Shown here one piece after another: positions 34,870 to 43,052 of a stretch of 58,444 nt of DNA. The DNA comes from Cyanobacteriota bacterium (GTDB lineage: Bacteria > Acidobacteriota > Vicinamibacteria > Vicinamibacterales > UBA2999): the NCBI GenBank assembly GCA_019752015.1, contig JAIEMQ010000061.1, forward strand, positions 1-58,444. The letters run 5' to 3'. Within the stretch, counting starts at the first letter, position 1. Every line of letters begins with the position of its first letter. Under the pieces are notes generated by a model. The model saw only the letters and a list, made by a program, of their open reading frames with translations, did no database searches and was not told the origin of the DNA. Made by a program: the position numbers and the translations under genes.

Positions 34870-35193
34870 TGCTGATGCTGCCTGTTGAACCGCTTGAAGG
34901 TTCACCAGCCATTGCACGACTCGGTTCCAACTGGCGCTGTTCTGGTCCACCAAACTTTCTTTCGCGGTTCCAACAGGCTCTAACCAGTTGAAGGCAGGCG
35001 CGGTGAGAGCGGTTCGAACAAACGCTTTTCCGTCGAACGCAATCCCCTCAGGAAAAAACAGCTGCTGAAGGCGCTGGCGCTGTTCGAGCGAGGCCTGCAC
35101 CCACAGGTCCGCCGCGCGAGGTAAAACGCGCTCTGCAAAGCTTAGGATGCCCTCTACGTCCATTTCTTCGAGCTCGGTGGAGTGACGCTCCAT
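34861..35193 (-). pseudogene. C-terminal fragment of a second large serine recombinase
   Basis: It encodes ELEEMDVEGILSFAERVLPRAADLWVQASLEQRQRLQQLFFPEGIAFDGKAFVRTAL and LVDQ, closely matching the last 120 residues of the intact recombinase (ELDVEGILAFAERVLPRASDL). It continues past the shared att core TCTGGTCCACCA into unrelated codons, and the N-terminal part is cut at 35,193. It is the end of an older neighbouring element. Confidence 0.85.
34941..34952. repeat. Direct repeat of the tRNA-Ala 3' end (att site)
   Basis: TCTGGTCCACCA, identical to 28,248-28,259 at the 3' end of tRNA-Ala. It falls at the same place within the recombinase remnant (codons for VDQ) as the tRNA end does in the intact recombinase gene. 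Confidence 0.75.
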
Positions 35194-35421
35194 CCGGGGT
35201 CATCTCCACGAATGCGCCGCCGATCGTTCTGCCGTCGGCTCCGCCCCCGACCGAGTTCACCGATCTTGGCGCCACGCCGATTGTTGGTGTCGATGTAGCG
35301 ATCACCATCTCGCGGAACCTCGCGCTCGTCGGTTTCGTTCGCGCGCAAGCCCTCACGTTCGGGAGCGAATCACACGGCTTCTCGGTGCGGCCCGGTGCGG
35401 CCGCGCGGGTGTCGTTCTCTA
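35194..35421 (+). pseudogene. C-terminal fragment of an outer membrane beta-barrel protein
   Basis: The frame gives TDLGATPIVGVDVAITISRN, then LALVGFVRAQALTFGSESHG and RPGAAARVSF. Alternating hydrophobic strands and the terminal phenylalanine are typical of the last strands of an outer membrane barrel. The 5' part is absent, replaced by the recombinase fragment, and no stop follows the phenylalanine, so the frame runs on into the next gene. Confidence 0.5.
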
Positions 35422-35426
35422 GGCCC

Positions 35427-36216
35427 ATGCGGATCGCGATCCTCGCCATTGCGATCGCCGTCATTGCAGGCGGGCCCGCGGACACTCAATCGGTTCGCAA
35501 TGCCGGCAAGTACGGCGCGATGTTCTCGTGGTGGTACGACGCCCTGCCGCCGCAGACGATCGACACGCCGACCATTGAATGGAACGCGCGATCGATGGCG
35601 TGGTGGAACGGCGTCGTCCGCCAGGCGGTCTATGCGCGTCTCGGCTGGATCGCCGCCGCGTCGTGGGGAGAAGAAACCACCGCCGACCCGGCGATGCTCG
35701 AGCCGTTGCTGCGGCGATCGATGCGAACGGCGGCGGCTTGAAGGTCGCGTTGTTCGACGACACCACCTCCGAGGTGCTGCGTAAGAACCGCGCCCGGCAC
35801 GGCGACTGGTCGTTGACGCCGCGGTTCGACCTCGCCGATCTCGAGGGCAGGGGCGAAGGCGGCTTGCGCTTCTTGAGAGCTGGTACCGCCTCGATCCGTC
35901 CGCGCGGCCTGACGCGCTGCTTGACTGGTTCGATCCGTCGCGCAAGAACTGGACGTCCACCAACTTCGGCGGTGTGACGATCGGTCACGTGGTGCCGGGC
36001 GTCAACTGCCGCACCTGGGACCCGCCGCATCCGGTGGTCCAGCGCGAAACCGGCGAGCTGCTGCGCGCGGGGCTCGACCCGGTGGGGCCGCGTGCCGATC
36101 TCGTCCTGCTGGAAGGGCTGGTGAACGTCGACGAAAACGCGGAGTTCGTCGAGACCCTGACGTGGGGGCGCACGTACCTGGACATCGTCCGTTGGTTCGC
36201 CGCCCTCACACCGTGA
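35427..36216 (+). pseudogene. DUF5010-like secreted protein gene, frameshifted and internally deleted
   Basis: A signal peptide and N-terminus from 35,427 (MRIAILAIAIAVIAGGPADT, FSWWYDALPPQTIDTPTIEW). The frame changes near 35,710 to AIDANGGGLKVALFDDTTSEVLRKN and DWSLTPRFDLADLEG. It changes again near 35,875 to ESWYRLDPSARPDALLDWF, GHVVPGVNCRTWDPP and LVLLEGLVNVDENAEFVETLTWGRTYLDI, ending at the TGA at 36,216. About 70 central residues appear missing. Family members are secreted TIM-barrel-like proteins of unknown activity. Confidence 0.65.
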
Positions 36217-36236
36217 TTGTTCTTACGGGTCTGCCC

Positions 36237-36572
36237 CTACTTCGGAACGACCGCCAGCTGGTTGTCGATGGTGTAGCTCGACGCGTTTTCCTTCGCGATC
36301 TGGCCGGCCTTCTGCTTCTGCGCTTCGGTCGGCACCGAGCCACGCAGGACGACGACCTTCTTGTCCTGATAGGTGTCGACGTCGATGGCGCCGGAGTCGA
36401 TCGTCTTGTCGGCGATGATCGCCGTCTTCACGTCAACTGTCTCGACCGCGCCGCGAACGGCCGCGGTATTTTGTTTCGTATCCTGGACCACGCCGCGCGC
36501 GGTTTGCGCGCACGCCGTCATCCCTGCGAGCATCAGCACACCCGCCATAGCTTGAAAACCTGTTTTGACCAT
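36237..36572 (-). CDS. BON-domain lipoprotein
   Basis: A 111-residue lipoprotein. The lipobox LAGMTAC is at residues 15-21. The single BON domain follows: VDVKTAIIADKTIDSGAIDVDTYQDKKVVVLRGSVPTEAQKQKAGQIAKE. BON proteins (OsmY-like) bind phospholipid or stabilise the envelope under stress. The ATG at 36,572 has a GGGGA-type ribosome site. No operon partner. Confidence 0.85.
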   Translation of the reverse strand: MVKTGFQAMAGVLMLAGMTACAQTARGVVQDTKQNTAAVRGAVETVDVKTAIIADKTIDSGAIDVDTYQDKKVVVLRGSVPTEAQKQKAGQIAKENASSYTIDNQLAVVPK

Positions 36573-36672
36573 TGCTTTCCCCTTTGAGAGCGCGATCGGC
36601 CGCTAGTCGGCCGACCGCTGAAGAGGAGAGCAAAAAGTGCGCCGCCGCAAAGCGGAACCGGCGGTGCGAGCG

Positions 36673-37143
36673 CTATCGCTTCTGCCTTGCAATCCACTCT
36701 AGCGGTTCGTCACGCCGGTCGCGGAACGCCTCCCACGTGGGCGTGATCAGCTGATCGGGCATCTTCGATCGCGGCAGCTCCATGCCGTCGTTCTCCTGGT
36801 AACTGTTCGGCTTCTCACCCGGCGGCTCGCCGACGAGCACTGCGCCCAGCAAGTTGCGGAAATCAATCGCGTTGACCATTGCCGCCGAGAAGGTGCGGCG
36901 CCCGGTGATGACGAACACTTTCGCGCCGGTGTAGCGGCGTTGTTTCAGCTGAGGAATCAGCTGCTCACGCGGCTTCGTGAAATCACCGCCGCTGTTCTGT
37001 CGCAGATCGATTGCCAGGTAGGCAGGCGTGCGGCTGTCGACGGCGGCCAGCAATGCGCGCGCGTTGCTGCGGAAGTCATCGTAGCCGCGAAAGGCGACAT
37101 ACAGGCCGCCGGCATCGCCGGTGATTGGCTCGAACCAGAATCG
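36673..37143 (-). pseudogene. S41-peptidase-like C-terminal fragment
   Basis: The frame reads FWFEPITGDAGGLYVAFRGYDDF, then AYLAIDLRQNSGGDFTKPRE, VFVITGRRTFSAAMVNAIDF and LVGEPPGEKPNSYQE. The GRRTFSAA motif carries the serine of the S41 (tail-specific protease) fold, and LRQNSGGDF is a conserved turn. The N-terminal half is missing: upstream sequence becomes a DUF433-type regulator at about 37,145. The C-terminal part alone might be translated from an internal start at 37,053, but it would not be a complete protease. Confidence 0.65.
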
Positions 37144-37146
37144 TTC

Positions 37147-37855
37147 AGCCGTGCGCGTTCGTCAACTGTAGGCCCGAAATCGGAAGCAAGGTCCTCTGGT
37201 GACTCACCAGCGATGAGGCGTTCAAAAATCTCAGAAGTAGGGACACGCGATCCGGCGATTACCGGCCGGCCAAAGGCGACCGCTGGATCAATGGCAATTA
37301 TTCGAGGCTGGACCATGATCGCCGAGTCACGCGGCGAGGTCTGGGGACGCGTCAACGGAAACAACCGGACGGCCAAGCCGTGATCATCGCGGTCGACACG
37401 CTTCAGATACTCCTGAATCAGGGTCTTCATGGCCAGTTGGCCATGTTTCGACGCGTTAATCAGAGAGCCGAGCCTGGATACGAAGATATCGGTTCCGTCG
37501 GTAACCATCTCTTCGTTGATGAGGGGTCGAGGCGAATTCAATTGTTTCTTTAGGTAGTCAATCGCTCGCCGAATGCTCACCATGTGAACGCCGTGCTCGC
37601 GCCGAAGCGCCGCGAGCACATGCAGTTCAACCAGGTTGAAAAACGAAAAGTCGTGAGCTCCGCCCCCCTCGGCTTCGATAAGCGGCTGGTTCGCTGGCGT
37701 CCCAGAGCCTTTGTCGAGTACGCGTACCCGCGTGACCAATTTTGGATTGTGCGTTCCGGCAAATGCAGATAACGCGCAACATCGAATAGTGTGTATGCGG
37801 GAATCTGACGCGGGTCGCGTCCGCGATATGGGTCCCGCTCCGCTCGCTTCGTCAC
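37147..37855 (-). pseudogene. DUF433 HTH regulator, frameshifted and 3'-truncated
   Basis: A GTG at 37,855 has AGGAGG 9 nt upstream and starts TKRAERDPYRGRDPRQIPAYTLFDVARYLHLPERTIQNW, a MerR-like helix-turn-helix. One A is missing near 37,710 (AAAA reduced to AAA). The next frame continues GSGTPANQPLIEAEGGG, FFNLVELHVLAALRREHGV, GQLAMKTLIQEYLKR and AFGRPVIAGSRVPTSEIFERLIAGESPEDLASDFG (DUF433). The last residues are replaced by the S41 fragment. Full-length relatives act as antitoxin or regulator beside DUF5615; no toxin partner remains here. Confidence 0.7.
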
Positions 37856-37945
37856 TCGGGCAGGCCTCCTGAAGGAGTCAGTTGAAACAGCGTACAGCGA
37901 ATTGACACTCCAATTCAATTATCAGCTGTGACGCGGCCCTCTATA

Positions 37946-39136
37946 CTAGCTCGCAGCTGCTGCTGCGGCGAGCTGACGGCGCAACCCGAAGAACATGCCG
38001 GCCGCGATCAGTTGTGCGGCGACACCCAACGCGACCAGCGCGAATACCGAGACCCCATACAGCACACCCATCAGCGCGCTCCCCGCGAACCAGGCGACGC
38101 CGAACACTCCGCTGAAAGTGCCGAACGCGGTGCCGCGCTTGTTCATCGACACCACCTGCGCGATGCCGGCCCGCAAACACGCGTCCTGCACGCCGAGACC
38201 GGTTGCCCAGCACAGCACGGCGAGAATGCCGCCGGTGACGCCGCCGAAAAATCCCAGCGGCAGCGCCAGCAGCGAGATGAGGATGCCGAGCGACATCATC
38301 GAAATGCCGTACTTGTCGAACAGCTTGCCGAAGATGAACGCCGTCAGCCCCGTCATCGCCATCGCCGCTGAATAGAGCAGCGGAATGGTGGCGGGCGCAA
38401 AGGTCTTCCGGGTCTCGAAGTGCGCGGCCAGTACGGGGAAGTCGACAAAGCCAAACGCGAGCAGGCCCGCGGCCGCGACGTACGGCCGGAACACCGCCGG
38501 CATTTTCGGAATGACCATGGCCGGCGGCGGCTCGACGCGAACCGGCCGCACCGCCCGCGCGAGCAGGATCGATAACAAGGCGAGCGCCGCCGGGATCGCC
38601 AGCCACGCAAATCCAATCGCCAGGTTGCCCGTGCGCGCCGCAATGATCGCCATCAGCAAGGGACCAGCGCATGCGCCGGTTTGATCCATCACGGTGTGCA
38701 CGCCGAAGCCGAAGCCGTGGCCGACCTTGCCGGTGGCTTCGGACAGCAGCAGGTCGCGCGCCGGCCCGCGAACCGCCTTACCGGTGCGCTCGATGATGAT
38801 CAGCACCGCGGCCTGCTGCCAGGTCGTCACGAACGCCAGCAGCGGAATCGACAACAGGTTGAGGACATAGCCGGTGATCGCCAGCGTCCAATAGGCGTGC
38901 GTGCGATCGGCGAGGCGGCCCGAGAAGAATCGCAGGCCCGCCGCGATCATCTCGCCAAAGCCGGCGACGATCGCCACCGCGGTGACGCTGGCGCCCAGGC
39001 CCGTCATCAACGGACCGATGGTGCCGTGCGCGCCTTCGTAGGTCATGTCCGCGAACAGGCTGACCAGCCCCATGCAGAGGATGAAGGTCATCGCCCGCCG
39101 GCGATCGGCGGCGGTGATGGCGCGCCGGTCGGTCAA
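37946..39136 (-). CDS. Major facilitator superfamily transporter
   Basis: A 396-residue protein with twelve predicted membrane helices in two six-helix halves. The loop 2-3 signature is GRLADRTHAYW and a related one after TM8 is GKLFDKYGISMMSL. RTGKAVRGPARDLLLSEA in the central cytoplasmic region resembles the subgroup of MFS proteins annotated as unknown drug or metabolite exporters. The substrate cannot be assigned. The TTG at 39,136 is the first start; an ATG at 39,091 would remove 15 basic residues and is also plausible. Confidence 0.85.
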   Translation of the reverse strand: MTDRRAITAADRRRAMTFILCMGLVSLFADMTYEGAHGTIGPLMTGLGASVTAVAIVAGFGEMIAAGLRFFSGRLADRTHAYWTLAITGYVLNLLSIPLLAFVTTWQQAAVLIIIERTGKAVRGPARDLLLSEATGKVGHGFGFGVHTVMDQTGACAGPLLMAIIAARTGNLAIGFAWLAIPAALALLSILLARAVRPVRVEPPPAMVIPKMPAVFRPYVAAAGLLAFGFVDFPVLAAHFETRKTFAPATIPLLYSAAMAMTGLTAFIFGKLFDKYGISMMSLGILISLLALPLGFFGGVTGGILAVLCWATGLGVQDACLRAGIAQVVSMNKRGTAFGTFSGVFGVAWFAGSALMGVLYGVSVFALVALGVAAQLIAAGMFFGLRRQLAAAAAAS

Positions 39137-39221
39137 CGACGTTCCCGCATCCCGTGGATCATCTTACGACTGCTGGTAGTAGCGGTCAGCCACAAAGGGT
39201 AAGATGGCACGGGAGCAGATC

Positions 39222-39959
39222 ATGAAAGTTAAGCGCCTTGCGCTCGTCGGCATATTCCTTTTCACCGCGCAATTCGCGTCGGCACAGACCGCCGAAGAAG
39301 TGATCGAGAAGAGCATCACCGCCATGGGCGGACGCGCCGCGCTCGAGAAGATCAAATCGCGCGTCGTCACCGGCAGCCTGTCGATCGGCACGCCGGCCGG
39401 GGACATTGCCGGCACGGTTGAAATGTACGGCGCCGCGCCGAACAAGCAGCGCACCGTCATCAAGGCCGATCTATCGGCGTTTGGCGCCGGACAGTTGCTG
39501 ATCGATCAGCGCTTCGACGGCACGGCCGGTTACGCGATGGACAGCATGCAGGGTAATCGCGATATCACCGGTAGTCAGCTGGACAACATGAAGGCGCAGG
39601 GGTTCCCGCATCCGTTCCTGAGCTACAAGGCGGCGGGCATGAGCCTCAAGCTCGGCCCGAAAGAGCAGGTGCTTGGCCGCGACATGTACGTATTGCTGTT
39701 CGAGACGCCGTCGGGTTCACCGATCAAGCAGTACGTCGATGCCGAAACGTTCCTGCCGGCGCGCACCATCATCACGGCCGACGTGCCGCAGGTGGGGAAG
39801 ATGGAGCAGATGGTCGATCCCAGTGATTACCGCGAGCAGGACGGCGTCAAGGTGGCCCACAAACTGACGCTCACCAACGCGATGCAGAGCATTTCGATGA
39901 CGTTCACCAAGGTCGAGAACAACGTCGCTCTCGACGAGAAAATGTTCGTCAAGCCGTAA
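39222..39959 (+). CDS. Secreted LolA-like outer-membrane-lipoprotein-sorting-type protein
   Basis: A 245-residue exported protein. The signal peptide is MKVKRLALVGIFLFTAQFASAQ. The start TAEEVIEKSITAMGGRAALEKIKSRVVTGSL is the typical entry of LolA/LolB-like half-barrels that bind lipid. Further strands include VEMYGAAPNKQRTVIKADL, MYVLLFETPSGSPIKQYVDAETFLPART and the final TFTKVENNVALDEKMFVKP. ATG at 39,222 with GGGAG upstream. Lipid or lipoprotein binding in the periplasm is inferred from fold resemblance only. Confidence 0.8.
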   Translation: MKVKRLALVGIFLFTAQFASAQTAEEVIEKSITAMGGRAALEKIKSRVVTGSLSIGTPAGDIAGTVEMYGAAPNKQRTVIKADLSAFGAGQLLIDQRFDGTAGYAMDSMQGNRDITGSQLDNMKAQGFPHPFLSYKAAGMSLKLGPKEQVLGRDMYVLLFETPSGSPIKQYVDAETFLPARTIITADVPQVGKMEQMVDPSDYREQDGVKVAHKLTLTNAMQSISMTFTKVENNVALDEKMFVKP

Positions 39960-39960
39960 C

Positions 39961-40931
39961 GTGTTCCTGCACGTCGCGAACGGTCACGCCACCACCGGCC
40001 TGATCGAGCGGTCGGGCCTGACGGGTCGCACGCAAGTATGGTGCGACCCGCTCAACGAGGGTCCGGTGCCGGGCGGGATTTCCGACGACTGCTGCTGGTG
40101 CGCGCGCGCTTTCTCGCGTCGCATCCTGACGAGGCACGCGAGGTCGCTGCCGATCTGCAGCAGTGGCGGCACACCGTCGATGATGAAAGCGCCTACGACG
40201 AGCTGGTGCTGTGGTTCGAGCACGATCTGTTCGATCAGCTCAACCTGATCCAGTTGCTGACGCACATCGGACAGCGGCGGCGATCGAAACCGGTCTCGCT
40301 GATCTGCATCGATCGCTATCCAGGACACCCGAATTTCACGGGGCTCGGCGAACTGCCGCCGCACGATCTCGAGGGGCTGTTTCCTGCGCGCCGTGCCATC
40401 ACGGAGTCGCAGATTGCGGCGGCACGGCAGGCGTGGGCGGCGTATCGATCGCCGGATCCGCGCGCGCTCGAAGCGCTCTTGAAAACCGATCTGTCGGCGC
40501 TGCCGTTTCTCGCCGCCGCACTGGCGCGGCATCTCGAAGAATTCCCGTCCGACCGCGACGGGCTGTCGCGCAGCGAGCGCCGCATGCTCGAACAGGCGAT
40601 CGACGGACCGGCGCAGATTCACACGGCGTTTCCCCGGATGCACCAGGGCGAGACGGCGTACTACATCGCGGATTCGTGGTTCTTCGATCGCGCGAAAGAT
40701 CTTTCCGATGCGTCGCCCGCGCTGATGCAGCTGACGATCACGTTGGACCAGCCCAATGCGCTGCCGGCTGGAACCATCGCGCTGACGCCGGAAGGCCGCG
40801 GCGTGCTGCAGGGCGAGGCCGATCGCGTCAAGCTCTGCGGGATCGATCGCTGGCTCGGCGGTGTCCACGTGCACGGTCACGGCCGGGCGTGGCGGTGGAG
40901 CGATCGCGCCGGCCATCTCGTCCACGCCTGA
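39961..40931 (+). pseudogene. DUF1835 protein gene split by a one-base frameshift
   Basis: From the GTG at 39,961 the frame reads FLHVANGHATTGLIERSGL and VWCDPLNEGPVPGGISDD, the DUF1835 N-terminus. One base is missing near 40,092 (probably CC reduced to C). The next frame continues LLLVRARFLASHPDEAREVA, YDELVLWFEHDLFDQLNLIQLL, a helical middle, and a C-terminal winged-helix-like part ending at 40,931 (LGGVHVHGHGRAWRWSDRAG). Joined, the length is about 323 residues, normal for the family. The frameshift may be a consensus error. Function of DUF1835 is unknown; the C-terminal part looks DNA- or RNA-binding. Confidence 0.75.
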
Positions 40932-40951
40932 CTGCGTTACGATCTGATTGA

Positions 40952-41356
40952 ATGACGGACGCGGATCGCGCTCTGCTGGTCGAGCTTCGCAAGCTGCTTC
41001 TCCAACTCCACAAGACGTTGATCGACTGGCAGCGCGCCGACTACGAACGGGTTCGCGGCCGCTTGCAGACGACGCAATTGCTGAACGTGATGTTCAACGA
41101 TCCGGAGTTCGCGTGGCTGCGATCGATGTCGGGTCTGATCGTCCGCATCGACGAAGCACTCGAGGTCAAGGCCAGGAAGGATCCGATCGAGTCCGGACCG
41201 CTGGTCGCCGCCGCGCGCGAGCTGATCGCGCCCGAGGGCGGGACTCCGTATGCGCAGCGCTATCACGCCGCCCTGCAGGAATTGCCCGATGCCGTGCTGG
41301 CGCACCGCGATCTCGTCACGCTGCTGAAGCTGCAGCGGCCGGCGTCTAACGCGTAG
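40952..41356 (+). CDS. Conserved helical protein of unknown function
   Basis: A 134-residue protein from the ATG at 40,952: LLVELRKLLLQLHKTLIDWQRADYERVRG, then LLNVMFNDPEFAWLRSMSGLIVRIDEAL and an LIAPEGGTPYAQRYHAALQELPDAVLAH end. It is all helical with no membrane segment. The pattern (K.LID.ER..YE...G.......LL..DP.FAWLR..S.LI..ID) recurs in many bacteria as a hypothetical protein. No function known to me. Its stop overlaps the convergent lipoprotein gene by 11 bp. Confidence 0.75.
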   Translation: MTDADRALLVELRKLLLQLHKTLIDWQRADYERVRGRLQTTQLLNVMFNDPEFAWLRSMSGLIVRIDEALEVKARKDPIESGPLVAAARELIAPEGGTPYAQRYHAALQELPDAVLAHRDLVTLLKLQRPASNA

Positions 41357-42323
41357 CCGCCGTTTTCAGCGCCAGCCCCTGCGCGATCTTTGCCTTGATC
41401 TTGCGAATGTAGCGATCGGCTTCGGGCTGCGGATACCAGCCGGCCTCGAAGGCGGCGCGCCACTGGCTGTCCGGAATCTTCGCGAGCTGCTCGCACGCCC
41501 AGACCACGTCGGGCGCCGTCACCGTATCGACGAGCGCCTGGTTCATGCCGCGATAGTCGAACCTGACGCGGTTGCCTTCGACCTTCTCGATGAATCCCTG
41601 CTGTTCGAAGTCGTCGACGTTGTTCTTGCTGCCCTGGTTGCCGCGCGTCCCGAGCATGGCGAAGAAGCGATTCTGACGCGAGTGTCCGAGCGATGCCCCG
41701 ACATCGCGGACCATGAACTGATGGCGGGGCACTGCTGCCGGATCGGTCGCGTCATAGATGCGGTTGTTGGTGGTCTTCATGTCCCAGTTGTTGAGCACCA
41801 GTTGCGCGACGATCAGACCGCGGAACTGCTGCGTGTTGACGAACGGATTCTCGTACCATGACCACTCGCCGCCCGCTCGCCATTGCGGCAGGTCGGTGCG
41901 GAAGCGCGCGTGTTCCTTGACGCCGGCATCGGTGCCGGTCAGCGTGAACTTCGGGACGAAATACACCGCCGGCTGCGGATAGCCCATCGCCCACAGGATG
42001 CGCGACGCCGTCACTTCCGACTGCGCTTCGATGCCGAGCTTCACGCTCCACACGCGGCCTGATGCGTCCTTCACGTCGTATCCCGGGTTCGTCCCTGTGG
42101 TCTTGAAGGCGACGAACTCGAACGATGCGTCTTCGGGAGGCGCCAGCGCGGCGCCGCCTGGGCCGTTTCGCAGATCGCGCTGAAGAAGATCGGTTGGCTC
42201 CTGCCAGAGCTCGGCGATGTCGGCGGCGCCGCCAGCTCGGGGTTCTGGCTGCGGCGCGTAGGTGCACGCGAGCACGGCGATCACGATCACGGTGGCCCGG
42301 ATGGGAGTAAGGAACCTCATCAT
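41346..42323 (-). CDS. Lipoprotein with protein-kinase-like motifs, function unknown
   Basis: A 325-residue protein. The lipobox VIAVLAC places the acylated cysteine at residue 20. The body has a kinase-like order of motifs: VWSVKLG with Lys95, then Glu103 in QSEVTASRILW, the sequence NNWDMKTTNN (D181-x-K183-x-x-N186, as in catalytic loops), and VRDVGASLG (D207-x-G209, the place of DFG). These resemble CotH/HipA-type atypical kinases more than classical ones. The C-terminal third is helical (ACEQLAKIPDSQWRAAFEAGWY). The ATG at 42,323 or 42,320 follows GGAG. An exported kinase would be unusual; the assignment is inference and needs structure comparison. Confidence 0.6.
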   Translation of the reverse strand: MMRFLTPIRATVIVIAVLACTYAPQPEPRAGGAADIAELWQEPTDLLQRDLRNGPGGAALAPPEDASFEFVAFKTTGTNPGYDVKDASGRVWSVKLGIEAQSEVTASRILWAMGYPQPAVYFVPKFTLTGTDAGVKEHARFRTDLPQWRAGGEWSWYENPFVNTQQFRGLIVAQLVLNNWDMKTTNNRIYDATDPAAVPRHQFMVRDVGASLGHSRQNRFFAMLGTRGNQGSKNNVDDFEQQGFIEKVEGNRVRFDYRGMNQALVDTVTAPDVVWACEQLAKIPDSQWRAAFEAGWYPQPEADRYIRKIKAKIAQGLALKTAATR

Positions 42324-42413
42324 TTTCTCCGGCCGAAAAGAAATCGACTGATTGATATGGAGCAAAAGTTACGCCCACCGGCGTCCGAGGCTTCGATGGG
42401 GAAGCTTTTTTGC

Positions 42414-43013
42414 TTAACGGGTGAGCTTGACCTGCGTGCGCGCGCCGGACACTTCGAGCGGCTGCTCCACCGTCTGGCCGCTGAAGGTCACGCTGACCTT
42501 GTACGAACCGAACGCAATGTTCGGCATCGAGAAGCGGCCATCATCTCCGGCAATCGTCGTCATCGGCCCGCGCGCGACGATCACCGTCGCCTCCATCCCT
42601 TCGTGGATGTCGCACTTCACGTCGAACTGGCCGACGCGCTCGAACGTGTGCACGTACTTCTGATGCGGCTCGGTGCCGACGTTGAAGACCTCGCTGCCGC
42701 TTTCCCGCCGCAGCACGCTGACGTTGTGCGGCATGTCTTCGCTGTTGCGGAACTCGACCGGCTGACCGACGCGCGCCAGCAGCGTGTGCGGCAGGAATTG
42801 CTTCGAGATTTGATCCAGCACCGCGGGCTCGACCGGCATCGCCGGGTCGCCCGACGCGGGCAGCAGCGTGACGATGGCGTTCTTCGGCACGACGCCGGTG
42901 ACTTCAGAGGTGGTGGCCGCGACCGGGAGCGGCGCCGTCGGGGGCGGCTCAGTCGAACTGCACGCCGCCAGGAACACAACGGCGATTGCCGCGCCGATTC
43001 GAATGAAGATCAC
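42414..43013 (-). CDS. Cupredoxin-like lipoprotein
   Basis: A 199-residue lipoprotein from a GTG at 43,013 (VIFIRIGAAIAVVFLAACSS, lipobox LAAC). A plastocyanin-type domain follows, with RVGQPVEFRNSEDMPHNVSVLR carrying a copper-ligand-like His and FDVKCDIHEGMEATVIV carrying Cys and His in the C-x2-H-x2-M pattern of type 1 copper sites. A C-terminal carboxypeptidase-regulatory-like beta sandwich (DDGRFSMPNIAFGSYKVSVTFSG) ends the protein. It may carry electrons or bind copper at the outer surface. An ATG at 43,064 is possible but would overlap the divergent exonuclease start. Confidence 0.8.
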   Translation of the reverse strand: MIFIRIGAAIAVVFLAACSSTEPPPTAPLPVAATTSEVTGVVPKNAIVTLLPASGDPAMPVEPAVLDQISKQFLPHTLLARVGQPVEFRNSEDMPHNVSVLRRESGSEVFNVGTEPHQKYVHTFERVGQFDVKCDIHEGMEATVIVARGPMTTIAGDDGRFSMPNIAFGSYKVSVTFSGQTVEQPLEVSGARTQVKLTR

Positions 43014-43052
43014 CCGACGATCATAAAGGAACCTGCTACATTTACCTTCCTC

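Larger units (their letters stand above)
28248..34952. mobile_element. Integrated genomic island at tRNA-Ala(GGC), about 6.7 kb
   Basis: The boundaries are the 12-bp direct repeat TCTGGTCCACCA at 28,248-28,259 (3' end of tRNA-Ala) and 34,941-34,952. The integrase lies at the left end. Cargo includes a small helical protein, a gene-poor stretch with long hairpins, a DUF4258/DUF2283 pair, a SLOG protein, two unknown proteins and a secreted-type protease. The right boundary is followed by a truncated second recombinase, suggesting tandem insertion with partial deletion of the neighbour. No conjugation or replication genes are seen. Confidence 0.75.
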
